A stretch of DNA of 34,533 nt, taken from contig JANRKT010000028.1 of NCBI GenBank assembly GCA_033763355.1, forward strand, positions 1 to 34,533, read 5' to 3'. The stretch comes from JANRKT01 sp033763355. Its GTDB lineage: Bacteria; Bacteroidota; Bacteroidia; Chitinophagales; Chitinophagaceae. The notes below the pieces were generated by a model. The model was not told the origin of the DNA. It saw nothing but the letters and a program-made list of their open reading frames with translations, and ran no database searches. Positions 16,089 through 22,688 of this stretch are shown one piece after another; the first letter of the stretch is position 1; each line of letters opens with the position of its first letter. A program made the translations under genes and the position numbers.

Positions 16089-16460
16089 ATGGCTAAAGCA
16101 AAGAAAAAAGTAGCGAAGAAAAAACCTGCTTCTAAAAAGAAAGCCGCCCCCAAAAAAACTGCAAAGAAAAAAGCCGCTAAAAAAGCCCCGGCAAAAAAGG
16201 CCAAAAAGGTTGCGAAGAAAAAAGCTGTTTCAAAGAAAAAGGCCAAAAAAGCCGTAAAAAAAGTGGCTAAAAAGGCAGTTAAAAAAGTAGCTAAAAAGAA
16301 GGCTGCCCCGAAGAAAAAAGCCGCTAAACCTGCTGCTAAAAAACCAGCTCCGGCGCCTGCACCCAAGCCAGAACCTGCACCGGCAGCGGCACCTGCTGAA
16401 ACAACGCCTCCCCCGCCCACAACTGAAATGGGTAGTGATGACTCAGGCATAATAATGTGA
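16089..16460 (+). CDS. Lysine/alanine-rich histone H1-like protein
   Basis: A 123-residue strongly basic protein. Residues 1 to about 85 are almost entirely Lys, Ala, Pro and Val in AKKK, KKAA and KKVAKK-type repeats, like the C-terminal tail of eukaryotic H1 and bacterial HctA/AlgP-like proteins. A Pro/Ala linker follows (about 86-112), then a short acidic, polar end (EMGSDDSGIIM). No folded domain is visible. It probably binds DNA or RNA non-specifically through charge and may compact the nucleoid. Low-complexity repeats make family assignment from homology weak. The gene is alone on the plus strand between rplK and lacI, with its own promoter and a terminator. Codons are mainly AAA/AAG and GCN, as expected. 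Confidence 0.85.
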   Translation: MAKAKKKVAKKKPASKKKAAPKKTAKKKAAKKAPAKKAKKVAKKKAVSKKKAKKAVKKVAKKAVKKVAKKKAAPKKKAAKPAAKKPAPAPAPKPEPAPAAAPAETTPPPPTTEMGSDDSGIIM

Positions 16461-16487
16461 TGGTATTTTTATTCAGACTGCATAAAT

Positions 16488-16516
16488 AAAACGCCCCGCT
16501 ATCAGCGGGGTGTTTT
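16488..16516. terminator. Bidirectional terminator between the histone-like gene and the LacI gene
   Basis: A 13-position stem (AAAACGCCCCGCT at 16488-16500, AGCGGGGTGTTTT at 16504-16516) with a 3-base loop and one G-T pair. A-rich and T-rich flanks let it work in both directions. It lies between two converging genes. Confidence 0.85.
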
Positions 16517-16541
16517 GTTTGATACATTATCTTAAAAATGG

Positions 16542-17561
16542 TTATTGCTGCCTCGAAGATTCCCTGATTATTAAAGAAGGGTTAAGCACAATGTGGCTCC
16601 CCCTTTTGGTTTTATTCTTTAACTGATCAATCAAAGCCTCAACTGCCATCTTGCCAATTTTTTCAATGGGCTGCGCCACAACCGAAATGGAAGGAGACCC
16701 AAGGCGGAAAAGCTCATTGTCATCAAAAGTTATTAAACCTACATCATCAGGAATTTTTTTGCCAAGATGCCTCAGGCCTTCAATGGTATAAACACCAAGA
16801 TAATTAGTGGTACAAAAAATAGCATCAATTTTTTTTTGTTTCTGCAAAAAAGAAACCACTTCCCTTACAGCTGCATCATGCGCCAGATCGAATTGTATTT
16901 TTTTTACTAAATGAGGGTCTGATTCAACTCTGTGCTCAAGCAAAGCATCCTCATACCCGCGGTATCTGTCAAGCATCTGCACCTGTTCCGATTCAATGGT
17001 TACAATGGCAATATTTTGGTAACCCTGTTTTATCAGAAAACTTACAGCTTCATGGGCGCCCCTGTAGTTGTCAATGGCAACATAGCCTGAATCCAGTTCA
17101 GGAAAATACCTGTCTATAAGCATGAGGGGCTTACTTTCTTTTAAAAGATTTTCAATCTCACCCGCAAGGCCCGGGGTTGGCGTAATAATATAGCCGTCCA
17201 TCTGCCTGTTCTTAAGCAGGTGCACCAGACTGACCGCTTTTTCCTCGTTGTTTTCAGTACTGCAAAACATTACTTTATAGCCATGTTTATCAGCTTCATC
17301 TTCTACAACCTTGGCAAGGTGGGCAAAAAAGTGATTTGAAATATCTTCTACAATCAGCCCGAGTGTGTGGGTGGTTCCTGTTCTGAGGCCCCTTGCAATC
17401 TGGTTGGGCCTGTAATTGAGTTTTGCTGCTGCTTTGAGTATTTTATTTTTTAGCTCTTCGCTAATTCTTTTTTCTTTGGCCTTTCCATTAAGCACAAAGG
17501 AAACTGTAGTTGTTGACACCCCGACATACCTGGCAATATCTTTAATAGAAACATTTTTCAT
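16542..17561 (-). CDS. LacI/GalR-family transcriptional regulator
   Basis: A 339-residue repressor-type protein. The N-terminal helix-turn-helix with hinge helix is clear (VSIKDIARYVGVSTTTVSFVLNG, then LNYRPNQIARGLRTG, about 3-62). The periplasmic-binding-protein-like effector domain follows (about 64-337; DGYIITPTPG, ISVVAQPIEKIGKMAVEAL). Members usually bind a sugar and control sugar-use genes, but no such genes are nearby, so target and effector are unknown. It interrupts the usual nusG-rplK order and converges with the histone-like gene. The nusG terminator lies upstream, so it must have its own promoter within 17562-17715. Confidence 0.93.
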   Translation of the reverse strand: MKNVSIKDIARYVGVSTTTVSFVLNGKAKEKRISEELKNKILKAAAKLNYRPNQIARGLRTGTTHTLGLIVEDISNHFFAHLAKVVEDEADKHGYKVMFCSTENNEEKAVSLVHLLKNRQMDGYIITPTPGLAGEIENLLKESKPLMLIDRYFPELDSGYVAIDNYRGAHEAVSFLIKQGYQNIAIVTIESEQVQMLDRYRGYEDALLEHRVESDPHLVKKIQFDLAHDAAVREVVSFLQKQKKIDAIFCTTNYLGVYTIEGLRHLGKKIPDDVGLITFDDNELFRLGSPSISVVAQPIEKIGKMAVEALIDQLKNKTKRGSHIVLNPSLIIRESSRQQ

Positions 17562-17715
17562 GTATGGGTTTTTCAGGGTTTATGAGCTTCTAATAAGAGA
17601 CAAACTGTAATAAACCGCTGCAATTATTGAACAGGTTTTTTTTATTATCCTTATTAAAAATAAACAGTTCCTCCCATATCTAAAAGGTTTTAGCAGCAAT
17701 TTTGTGAACATCCTT

Positions 17716-17742
17716 AAAAAAAAACCCCATCCTCAGATGGGG
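17716..17742 (-). terminator. Rho-independent terminator after nusG
   Basis: A perfect 7-bp stem, CCCCATC (17725-17731) and GATGGGG (17736-17742), with a 4-base loop. On the minus strand it is followed by nine T (17716-17724). It ends the tuf-secE-nusG unit before the LacI gene and rplK. Confidence 0.9.
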
Positions 17743-17766
17743 CACATATAGAACACAGATTAACGC

Positions 17767-18330
17767 TTAAGATATTTTTTCTACCTGCATATAATTTAGC
17801 TCAACAGGTGTAGCCCGGCCAAAAATCTTTACGGTTACTTTAAGTTTTTTCTTTTCGTCATTTACCTCTTCAATAACGCCGTTAAAATCATTAAAAGGCC
17901 CGTCAATAATCTTAATGGTTTCGCCCACGATAAATGGCTCGCTCATGGTAATTCCGCCAGCGTCGCTCATTTCATCAACCTTACCAAGCATTTTATTCAC
18001 CTCAGTCTTGCGCAACGCAACCGGGTTGTCTTTACCCAGGAAGTGAATAACATTGTTCATGTTTTTAATGGTATTGATAATCTCGTCATTCAGCCTTGTA
18101 TTTTCTACTTCAATCATAACATAGCCCGGGTAAAAGTTGCGCTCACGCATCACTTTTTTTCCGTTCTGAACTTTATATACTTTTTCTACCGGAAGGAAAA
18201 CCTGCTTGATTACTTTCCCCCAGTCGCTGCGGGAAATTTCTTTATCAAGGTATTCTTTTACTTTTTTTTCCTTGCCGCTCACCACCCGCAGCACATACCA
18301 TTTGGTTTCCTGTTGTGTTGAAGTTTCCAT
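17767..18330 (-). CDS. nusG: Transcription termination/antitermination protein NusG
   Basis: A 187-residue elongation factor that binds the RNA polymerase clamp and couples transcription to translation or Rho. The ATG at 18330 is chosen because the NGN domain then starts METSTQQETKWYVLRVVSGKEKKV; an in-frame upstream extension runs through secE and is not coding. The NGN domain covers about 1-120 (FYPGYVMIEVE) and the KOW domain about 130-187 (GETIKIIDGPFNDFNGVIEEV). It lies two bases after secE and is followed by a strong terminator. Confidence 0.98.
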   Translation of the reverse strand: METSTQQETKWYVLRVVSGKEKKVKEYLDKEISRSDWGKVIKQVFLPVEKVYKVQNGKKVMRERNFYPGYVMIEVENTRLNDEIINTIKNMNNVIHFLGKDNPVALRKTEVNKMLGKVDEMSDAGGITMSEPFIVGETIKIIDGPFNDFNGVIEEVNDEKKKLKVTVKIFGRATPVELNYMQVEKIS

Positions 18331-18332
18331 TA

Positions 18333-18527
18333 TCACTGAAATAAGGAGTAAACAAATTTTAAAAGCCCGTTGCTGCCAAAGTCCATTACCCAAACAATGC
18401 CTGTTATAACCAGTGTGGCAACAAGCACAATCATGGTTGACTGCTGTAACTGCTGCCATGTGGGCCAGCTTACTTTTTCCAGTAATTCCTTATAAGAATC
18501 CCTGAAGTAGGTTTGAATTTTGTTCAT
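18333..18527 (-). CDS. secE: Preprotein translocase subunit SecE
   Basis: The 64-residue single-span form of SecE, which clamps SecY in the inner membrane. It has a short amphipathic N-terminal part (YFRDSYKELLEKVSWPTWQQLQQST, containing the conserved KVSWP motif) and one transmembrane helix (about 31-50, IVLVATLVITGIVWVMDFG). It lies between tRNA-Trp and nusG, the order usual in bacteria. Confidence 0.97.
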   Translation of the reverse strand: MNKIQTYFRDSYKELLEKVSWPTWQQLQQSTMIVLVATLVITGIVWVMDFGSNGLLKFVYSLFQ

Positions 18528-18559
18528 ACATGCAAATTTACCTTAATTCTTTGTAGCAG

Positions 18560-18630
18560 CACGGGCACCAGGATTCGAACCCGGATCTAAGGTTTTGGAG
18601 ACCTCTATTCTACCTTTGAACTATGCCCGT
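18560..18630 (-). tRNA. tRNA-Trp (CCA)
   Basis: A 71-base cloverleaf on the minus strand. The acceptor stem is ACGGGCA/TGCCCGT with discriminator G. The anticodon loop CTCCAAA gives CCA. The T arm contains GGTTCGAATCC. No CCA tail is encoded. It lies between tuf and secE, as in many bacteria. Confidence 0.97.
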
Positions 18631-18637
18631 ATAAGAG

Positions 18638-18663
18638 CCTCCCACCCTCCAACGGAGGGATGA
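18638..18663. repeat. Hairpin repeat between tRNA-Trp and tuf
   Basis: CCCTCC (18645-18650), loop AAC, GGAGGG (18654-18659), with a C-rich flank. It has the same general form as the repeats at 749-778, 990-1030 and 18757-18786, but is shorter. Confidence 0.45.
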
Positions 18664-18696
18664 AAAACGTTGATCTTTATAAGAACTTTTAAAAGT

Positions 18697-18734
18697 ACAA
18701 AGTACCTAAGGAATATATACCAAAGGTACTTTGT
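18697..18734 (-). repeat. Inverted repeat in the tuf/tRNA-Trp spacer
   Basis: Perfect 11-bp arms, ACAAAGTACCT (18697-18707) and AGGTACTTTGT (18724-18734), with a 16-base AT-rich loop. There is no long T run. It may be a processing signal or partial terminator between tuf and tRNA-Trp. Confidence 0.6.
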
Positions 18735-18756
18735 GTTTTATTAGCAGCCTTCACAA

Positions 18757-18786
18757 AGTCCCCTTTTGGGGGATTGAGGGGCTTTT
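18757..18786. repeat. Hairpin repeat directly after the tuf stop codon
   Basis: CCCC (18760-18763), TTTT, GGGGG, ATTGA, GGGGC, then the T run that touches the tuf stop. In reverse complement it reads GCCCCTCAATCCCCC then AAAAGGGGA, similar to the copy at 749-778. Confidence 0.6.
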
Positions 18787-19974
18787 TTATTTCAAAATCT
18801 CAGTAACCTGCCCTGCACCTACTGTACGGCCGCCTTCACGAATAGCGAATTTGAGACCTTTTTCCATCGCAATTGGGGCAATCAGCTTCACAGTTAATGC
18901 AGTATTATCACCTGGCATTACCATCTCTGTACCAGAAGGCAGTTCTACTTCACCTGTTACGTCAGTAGTACGGAAATAGAATTGCGGACGATATTTATTA
19001 AAGAAAGGTGTATGGCGGCCGCCTTCTTCTTTGCTCAGTACATACACTTCACCTTTAAAGTCAGTATGTGGTGTAATTGAACCCGGCTTACAAATAACCA
19101 TACCACGGCGAATATCTTTCTTTTCAATACCACGCAGTAGCAAACCCGCATTGTCACCAGCCTGTCCCTGGTCAAGTAACTTACGGAACATTTCCACCCC
19201 GGTTACAGTTGATGTAATGGGCTGAGGAATTAACCCTACAATCTCTACACCTTCTCCCACCTTAACTATACCTCTTTCAATACGGCCGGTAGCAACAGTA
19301 CCGCGGCCAGTAATGGTAAATACGTCCTCCACAGACATCAGGAATGGCTGATCAATGGGGCGGGGTGGCAGCGGAATGTAGCTGTCAACAGCATCCATCA
19401 GTTCATCAATTGCTTTCAGCCATTTTTCTTCGCCGGCCAGCGCACCTGTAGCTGAACCTTTTATGATAGGTGTATTGTCACCGTCAAAACCGTAGAAAGT
19501 CAACAGTTCGCGGATCTCCATTTCAACTAATTCAAGCAATTCGGGATCATCAACAAGGTCAACCTTGTTCATGAAAACCACCATACGGGGAACACCCACC
19601 TGGCGTGCAAGCAGGATGTGTTCTTTGGTTTGGGGCATAGGACCATCTGTGGCAGCCACAACCAGGATAGCTCCATCCATTTGTGCAGCGCCTGTAATCA
19701 TATTCTTTACATAGTCTGCGTGACCCGGGCAGTCAACGTGAGCATAGTGACGGTTGGCCGTCTGGTACTCCACGTGAGCTGTGTTAATGGTGATACCACG
19801 TTCCTTTTCTTCAGGTGCAGCATCAATTTCATCGTATTTCTTTGCTGTAGCCAGGCCTTTCTTTGCAAGAATGGTAGTTATAGCAGCAGTAAGTGTTGTT
19901 TTACCATGGTCAATATGGCCAATAGTACCAACATTAACGTGGGGTTTGTCCCGTTTGAAGGTCTCTTTAGACAT
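18787..19974 (-). CDS. tuf: Elongation factor Tu
   Basis: The 395-residue GTPase that brings aminoacyl-tRNA to the ribosome. All G motifs are present: GHIDHGKTTL (P loop), RGITINTAHVEY (switch I), DCPGHADY (switch II), NKVD, and GSATGAL. Domains II and III follow (GRGTVATGRIERG, and the C-terminal AIREGGRTVGAGQVTEILK). It lies downstream of four tRNA genes in the same order as E. coli thrU-tyrU-glyT-thrT-tufB. The stop codon adjoins a hairpin repeat. Confidence 0.99.
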   Translation of the reverse strand: MSKETFKRDKPHVNVGTIGHIDHGKTTLTAAITTILAKKGLATAKKYDEIDAAPEEKERGITINTAHVEYQTANRHYAHVDCPGHADYVKNMITGAAQMDGAILVVAATDGPMPQTKEHILLARQVGVPRMVVFMNKVDLVDDPELLELVEMEIRELLTFYGFDGDNTPIIKGSATGALAGEEKWLKAIDELMDAVDSYIPLPPRPIDQPFLMSVEDVFTITGRGTVATGRIERGIVKVGEGVEIVGLIPQPITSTVTGVEMFRKLLDQGQAGDNAGLLLRGIEKKDIRRGMVICKPGSITPHTDFKGEVYVLSKEEGGRHTPFFNKYRPQFYFRTTDVTGEVELPSGTEMVMPGDNTALTVKLIAPIAMEKGLKFAIREGGRTVGAGQVTEILK

Positions 19975-20181
19975 TGTTATCCGTTTTAGGTTGTGTTTTA
20001 AAATTCAAACTGCAGACCGTAAGCCGCAGGTTGCCTGAAAAATTTTTTATTGTAGCCGACAGCAGAATCATTTTCAGCTTCTGTTGCGTCGCACTCTTCA
20101 ACTTTAAGAACTTGGAGGGGCAATCTTTTTTAAGATTACTCCTGAATGTGTCAGACGCTCTTTGCTACGTCAGACACGATG

Positions 20182-20253
<72 letters not shown>

Positions 20254-20277
20254 TTTTGAGAGTCATTGAAGTCAGTG

Positions 20278-20364
20278 CCTGCCTGTCCCTCAGGCAGGGG
20301 TCATATTGGTCAAATAAGAAAAATTCTAACATAACTACTTATTTGACTATTTGACTGATATGAC
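20278..20364. repeat. Inverted repeats in the tRNA-Thr(GGT)/tRNA-Gly spacer
   Basis: First is a perfect 8-bp GC hairpin, CCTGCCTG (20278-20285) and CAGGCAGG (20291-20298). Right beside it is a large two-part stem: GTCATAT (20300-20306) with ATATGAC (20358-20364), enclosing GTCAAATAAG (20309-20318) with CTTATTTGAC (20338-20347). It fills most of the 119-base spacer and may guide tRNA processing or be an inserted repeat unit. Confidence 0.6.
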
Positions 20365-20372
20365 TCAACCAG

Positions 20373-20445
20373 AGCGGGAGACGAGGCTCGAACTCGCCAC
20401 CTATAGCTTGGAAGGCTATCGCTCTACCAAATGAGCTACTCCCGC
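20373..20445 (-). tRNA. tRNA-Gly (TCC)
   Basis: A 73-base cloverleaf on the minus strand. The acceptor is GCGGGAG/CTCCCGC with discriminator T. The anticodon stem-loop ATAGC-CTTCCAA-GCTAT gives TCC. The T arm contains GAGTTCGAGCCTC. Confidence 0.96.
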
Positions 20446-20492
20446 AAAACAATTTTCAAATTTGAAATTTCAAATTCGAAATTCAAAGAACG

Positions 20493-20575
20493 TGGGCAGA
20501 GGAGGATTCGAACCTCCGAAGTCGAAAGACAGCGGATTTACAGTCCGCCCCATTTGGCCGCTCTGGAATCTGCCC
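20493..20575 (-). tRNA. tRNA-Tyr (GTA)
   Basis: An 83-base class II tRNA on the minus strand with a long variable arm. The acceptor is GGGCAGA/TCTGCCC with discriminator A. The anticodon stem-loop GCGGA-CTGTAAA-TCCGC gives GTA. The T arm contains GAGGTTCGAATCCTC. Confidence 0.96.
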
Positions 20576-20585
20576 ATACGGAAAC

Positions 20586-20624
20586 CGAATCTCTGATTCG
20601 ATGACTGCGAAACGGAGTTTCGCT
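20586..20624. repeat. Two small hairpins in the tRNA-Tyr/tRNA-Thr(TGT) spacer
   Basis: CGAATC-tct-GATTCG and GCGAAAC-gga-GTTTCGC, both perfect, lie side by side in a 56-base spacer. They may steer cleavage of the tRNA precursor. Confidence 0.5.
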
Positions 20625-20631
20625 CTCCCTG

Positions 20632-20705
20632 AGCCAGTGGAGGGATTCGAACCCCCGACCAGCTGATTACAAATCAGCTGCTCTGGCCAACTGAGCTACA
20701 CTGGC
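20632..20705 (-). tRNA. tRNA-Thr (TGT)
   Basis: A 74-base cloverleaf on the minus strand, first of the tRNA-tuf operon. The acceptor is GCCAGTG/CACTGGC with discriminator T. The anticodon stem-loop GCTGA-TTTGTAA-TCAGC gives TGT. The T arm contains GGGGGTTCGAATCCC. Confidence 0.96.
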
Positions 20706-20757
20706 GGATCTGCATTACTCACATGCAATAAAGAACTACCCCCATTTTTTGGGAAGG

Positions 20758-20783
20758 CAAAGGTAAAGGAATTTGTTAATTTC
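20758..20783 (-). promoter_or_regulatory. Promoter of the tRNA-tuf operon
   Basis: The minus strand has TACCTTTG (20758-20765), a perfect -7 element. A TTTTG lies about 17 bases further upstream, two bases closer than the usual spacing. Transcription would start about 45 bases before tRNA-Thr(TGT). Confidence 0.6.
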
Positions 20784-20916
20784 AAAAATTTTGAACTGCT
20801 GATTTTTGGGTTTGTTTTCAACAGGTTTTAAGTAATGCGTAGTCTTTTCTATAAGAAATTATTTTTAATTAATAAATCATTGTTGATCTCTTTTTGGTTT
20901 ATCAAACCCCAACAAC

Positions 20917-20940
20917 AAAAAAGCCCCGCCGGGGCGGGGC
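20917..20940 (-). terminator. Rho-independent terminator after hpf
   Basis: A perfect 7-bp GC stem, GCCCCGC (20923-20929) and GCGGGGC (20934-20940), with a 4-base loop. On the minus strand it is followed by six T (20917-20922). It separates hpf from the tRNA-tuf operon. Confidence 0.9.
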
Positions 20941-20946
20941 CTTATA

Positions 20947-21246
20947 CTAAGCTGCCTGTTTTTCTTTTAAACGCTTGATCTGGATAATTATGGAATCCAG
21001 TGCATTGTCAAATGACGCTTCAAATGATTTGGAAGATTGTTTTACAAAGAACTCATGCCGGGGGATTTTCACCTTAATTTCGGCCACTTTGTCTTTGATC
21101 TGGTGTACTACATTATCCAGTTTCAGGTAAACATCTACTTTGGTAATGCGGTCATGATAATTGGCTAATTTCTGAATCTTTTTGTTGACGTGCTCGACTA
21201 ACTTTAAATCTGCACTAAAACGCACCGTTTGAATGTTAACGTTCAT
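20947..21246 (-). CDS. hpf: Ribosome hibernation promoting factor, short form (HPF/RaiA family)
   Basis: A 99-residue protein of the S30AE family, which binds the 30S decoding region and inactivates ribosomes in stationary phase. The ATG at 21246 gives the usual start MNVNIQTVRFSADLKL; an upstream in-frame TTG adds nine unconvincing residues. Conserved features are LVEHVNKKIQKLANYHDRI, VDVYLKL and the C-terminal FDNALDSIIIQIKRLKEK helix. It lacks the C-terminal dimerisation domain of long HPF. The order rpsU-xer-hpf-tRNA-tuf is common in Bacteroidota. A perfect -7 element lies 51 bases upstream. Confidence 0.93.
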   Translation of the reverse strand: MNVNIQTVRFSADLKLVEHVNKKIQKLANYHDRITKVDVYLKLDNVVHQIKDKVAEIKVKIPRHEFFVKQSSKSFEASFDNALDSIIIQIKRLKEKQAA

Positions 21247-21296
21247 AGCAAACCAATTTTTTTCAGTGAACAATAAATAAAAGAACTGTGTGTTTT

Positions 21297-21304
21297 CAAA
21301 GATA
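21297..21304 (-). promoter_or_regulatory. Promoter -7 element for hpf
   Basis: The minus strand reads TATCTTTG, a perfect TAnnTTTG, about 50 bases before the hpf ATG. No TTG was found at the expected -33 spacing, so the promoter may be weak or activator-dependent. Confidence 0.45.
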
Positions 21305-21402
21305 TTTTTAAAACATGCAGTTAATTGAAATTAATGTTTTGAGGGCAGATTTTCAAATAAAATTTGCCACTTTTTACAGCCGATAAAACAAATTGGTTCT
21401 CG

Positions 21403-22308
21403 TCAGGCTTTGGGGTGGGCTTTCTTAAAAATATCCTTTAATTTATCAATGGTATTGTGGGTATAAATCTGCGTGGCGGCAAGGCTGCTGTGGCCCAGTA
21501 ATTCCTTAACTGCATTTAAATCGGCCCCGTTATTGGTAAGGTGCGTGGCAAAAGTGTGCCGCATAACATGAGGGCTTTTTTTATGAATGGTAGTAACCGC
21601 TGAGAGGTATTTGTTCACTGCCAGGTAAACATACTTGGGGTACAGTTTTTTCCCTTTTGCATTAACAAGAAAAAAATCACTGCCGGCATGTTCTGCCTCT
21701 TTACGCTTTGCATCACTGTAATTCTTCAATGCGCCAAGTACTTCTTTCTTCAATGGTATAATCCTTTCTTTATTTCCTTTACCCAATACTTTCAGGCTTT
21801 TGCGCCGGTAATCAATATGGTTTTCCCTGATGTTGATCAGCTCACTCAGGCGTATTCCTGATGCATATAAAAGCAGCATAATGATGTGGTGCGTCTTCCC
21901 ATCCCAGGTATCCGGGAATTCCATATGCTGAAAAAGTGTTTTTGTATCCCGGCTGCTGACAAATGCAGGAAGCCTTTTAGCTGTTTTTAAAACGGTTATT
22001 ACATCCGCCGGGTTGGTTTTTACATTTCCCTCCCTGAGGTGGTATTTAAAAAAAGACCTTACCGAAGACACTTTCCTGTTGATGCTTACAGGCGATATGC
22101 CATCTTCATGCAGGCTTGCCAGCCAGCTTTTAAGATAAGGAGAAGATACCTCAATTAATTTTACAGGCCCGAACTGCATTTCAAGAAACTGAAAGAACTG
22201 CTCAATATCGTTTTTATAAGAACTGACTGTATGGGGTGAATACCTTTTTTCGAATTGCAGGTATGAAAAATAGGCTAAAGCGGCTTTTTGCAGTGGCTGA
22301 GGTACCAT
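21403..22308 (-). CDS. Tyrosine recombinase, XerC/XerD type
   Basis: A 301-residue site-specific recombinase. The N-terminal SAM-like core-binding domain covers about 8-95 and the catalytic domain about 110-298. All catalytic residues are in place: R153 in YASGIRLSEL, K177 in VLGKGNKE, H247 and R250 in HVMRHTFATHL, H273 in LGHSSLAATQ, and Y282 in IYTH. Length and motifs fit a housekeeping Xer protein resolving chromosome dimers at dif. I cannot decide between XerC and XerD. Its place between rpsU and hpf is typical for this phylum, so it should not be read as a phage or island integrase. Confidence 0.9.
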   Translation of the reverse strand: MVPQPLQKAALAYFSYLQFEKRYSPHTVSSYKNDIEQFFQFLEMQFGPVKLIEVSSPYLKSWLASLHEDGISPVSINRKVSSVRSFFKYHLREGNVKTNPADVITVLKTAKRLPAFVSSRDTKTLFQHMEFPDTWDGKTHHIIMLLLYASGIRLSELINIRENHIDYRRKSLKVLGKGNKERIIPLKKEVLGALKNYSDAKRKEAEHAGSDFFLVNAKGKKLYPKYVYLAVNKYLSAVTTIHKKSPHVMRHTFATHLTNNGADLNAVKELLGHSSLAATQIYTHNTIDKLKDIFKKAHPKA

Positions 22309-22310
22309 AT

Positions 22311-22350
22311 AAAAAAAATAGCCATAAAGTTACTGAAACCTTATGGCTAT
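22311..22350 (-). terminator. Rho-independent terminator after rpsU
   Basis: An 11-bp stem with one bulge, ATAGCCATAAAG (22318-22329) and CTTATGGCTAT (22340-22350), followed on the minus strand by eight T (22311-22318). It sits just before the xer start codon. Confidence 0.9.
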
Positions 22351-22369
22351 CTTCAGAATATTGAAAGAA

Positions 22370-22567
22370 TTAAGCTTCTAACTGTCCGGTGTTGAGTTTT
22401 TGTTTGTAAACGGCCTTAAGCACCTCATTACGGCGCTTAACGGAGGGTTTTGTATATGACTGCCTCTCCCTTAATTGCAGGAGTATTTTTGCCTTCTCAA
22501 ATTTCTTTTTATACTTTTTAAGGGCCTTGTCTATATTTTCGCAGTCTTTTGAATCAATTATTAACAT
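22370..22567 (-). CDS. rpsU: 30S ribosomal protein S21 (bS21)
   Basis: A 65-residue basic protein that sits next to the 3' end of 16S rRNA. It matches the Bacteroidota form: MLIIDSKDCENIDKALKKYKKKFEKAK, then the basic PSVKRRNEVLKAVYKQKL helix. Tyr54 is at the position that, in structures of the Flavobacterium ribosome, helps hold the anti-Shine-Dalgarno in a blocked state. Unlike the other ribosomal genes here, it has a full Shine-Dalgarno before the ATG, which fits autoregulation: when bS21 is scarce, ribosomes with a free anti-SD translate rpsU. It has its own promoter and terminator. Confidence 0.98.
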   Translation of the reverse strand: MLIIDSKDCENIDKALKKYKKKFEKAKILLQLRERQSYTKPSVKRRNEVLKAVYKQKLNTGQLEA

Positions 22568-22576
22568 GATATGATA

Positions 22577-22584
22577 CCTCCTTT
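22577..22584 (-). promoter_or_regulatory. Strong Shine-Dalgarno of rpsU
   Basis: The minus strand reads AAAGGAGG, ending nine bases before the rpsU ATG. This is an exceptional match to the anti-SD in a window where rpoB, tuf, rplK, nusG and the histone-like gene show none. Confidence 0.9.
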
Positions 22585-22600
22585 AACTTTTTAGGGACGG

Positions 22601-22630
22601 CAAAGATATGAATCTGTACTGAATTTCCAA
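22601..22630 (-). promoter_or_regulatory. Bacteroidota-type promoter for rpsU
   Basis: The minus strand reads TTG (22628-22630), 19 bases, then TATCTTTG (22601-22608), an exact match to TTG-N19-TAnnTTTG. The resulting leader would be about 30 bases and would carry the Shine-Dalgarno. Confidence 0.8.
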
Positions 22631-22688
22631 GAATCACCCTCATTTGTCTGACATATACGAAATTGGGGGCAAATTTATTTTGCAAGAC

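Noticed and set aside
16089..16350. Lysine-codon repeats as a tandem-repeat or CRISPR-like array
   Set aside because: Units are irregular in length and sequence, lie within one open frame and have no unique spacers.
16061..16450. Minus-strand ORF of 129 codons rich in Ala, Gly and Phe
   Set aside because: It is the antisense shadow of the lysine/alanine repeats of the histone-like gene; low-complexity codons leave several frames open.
21403..22308. Tyrosine recombinase as the integrase of a mobile island
   Set aside because: It sits in the rpsU-xer-hpf order common in the phylum. No attachment-site repeats, phage genes or transposases are nearby, and its size fits housekeeping Xer.
22568..22688. 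FMN riboswitch before riboflavin synthase
   Set aside because: The region is only about 120 bases, is taken up by the rpsU promoter and leader on the other strand, and shows none of the conserved RFN blocks.
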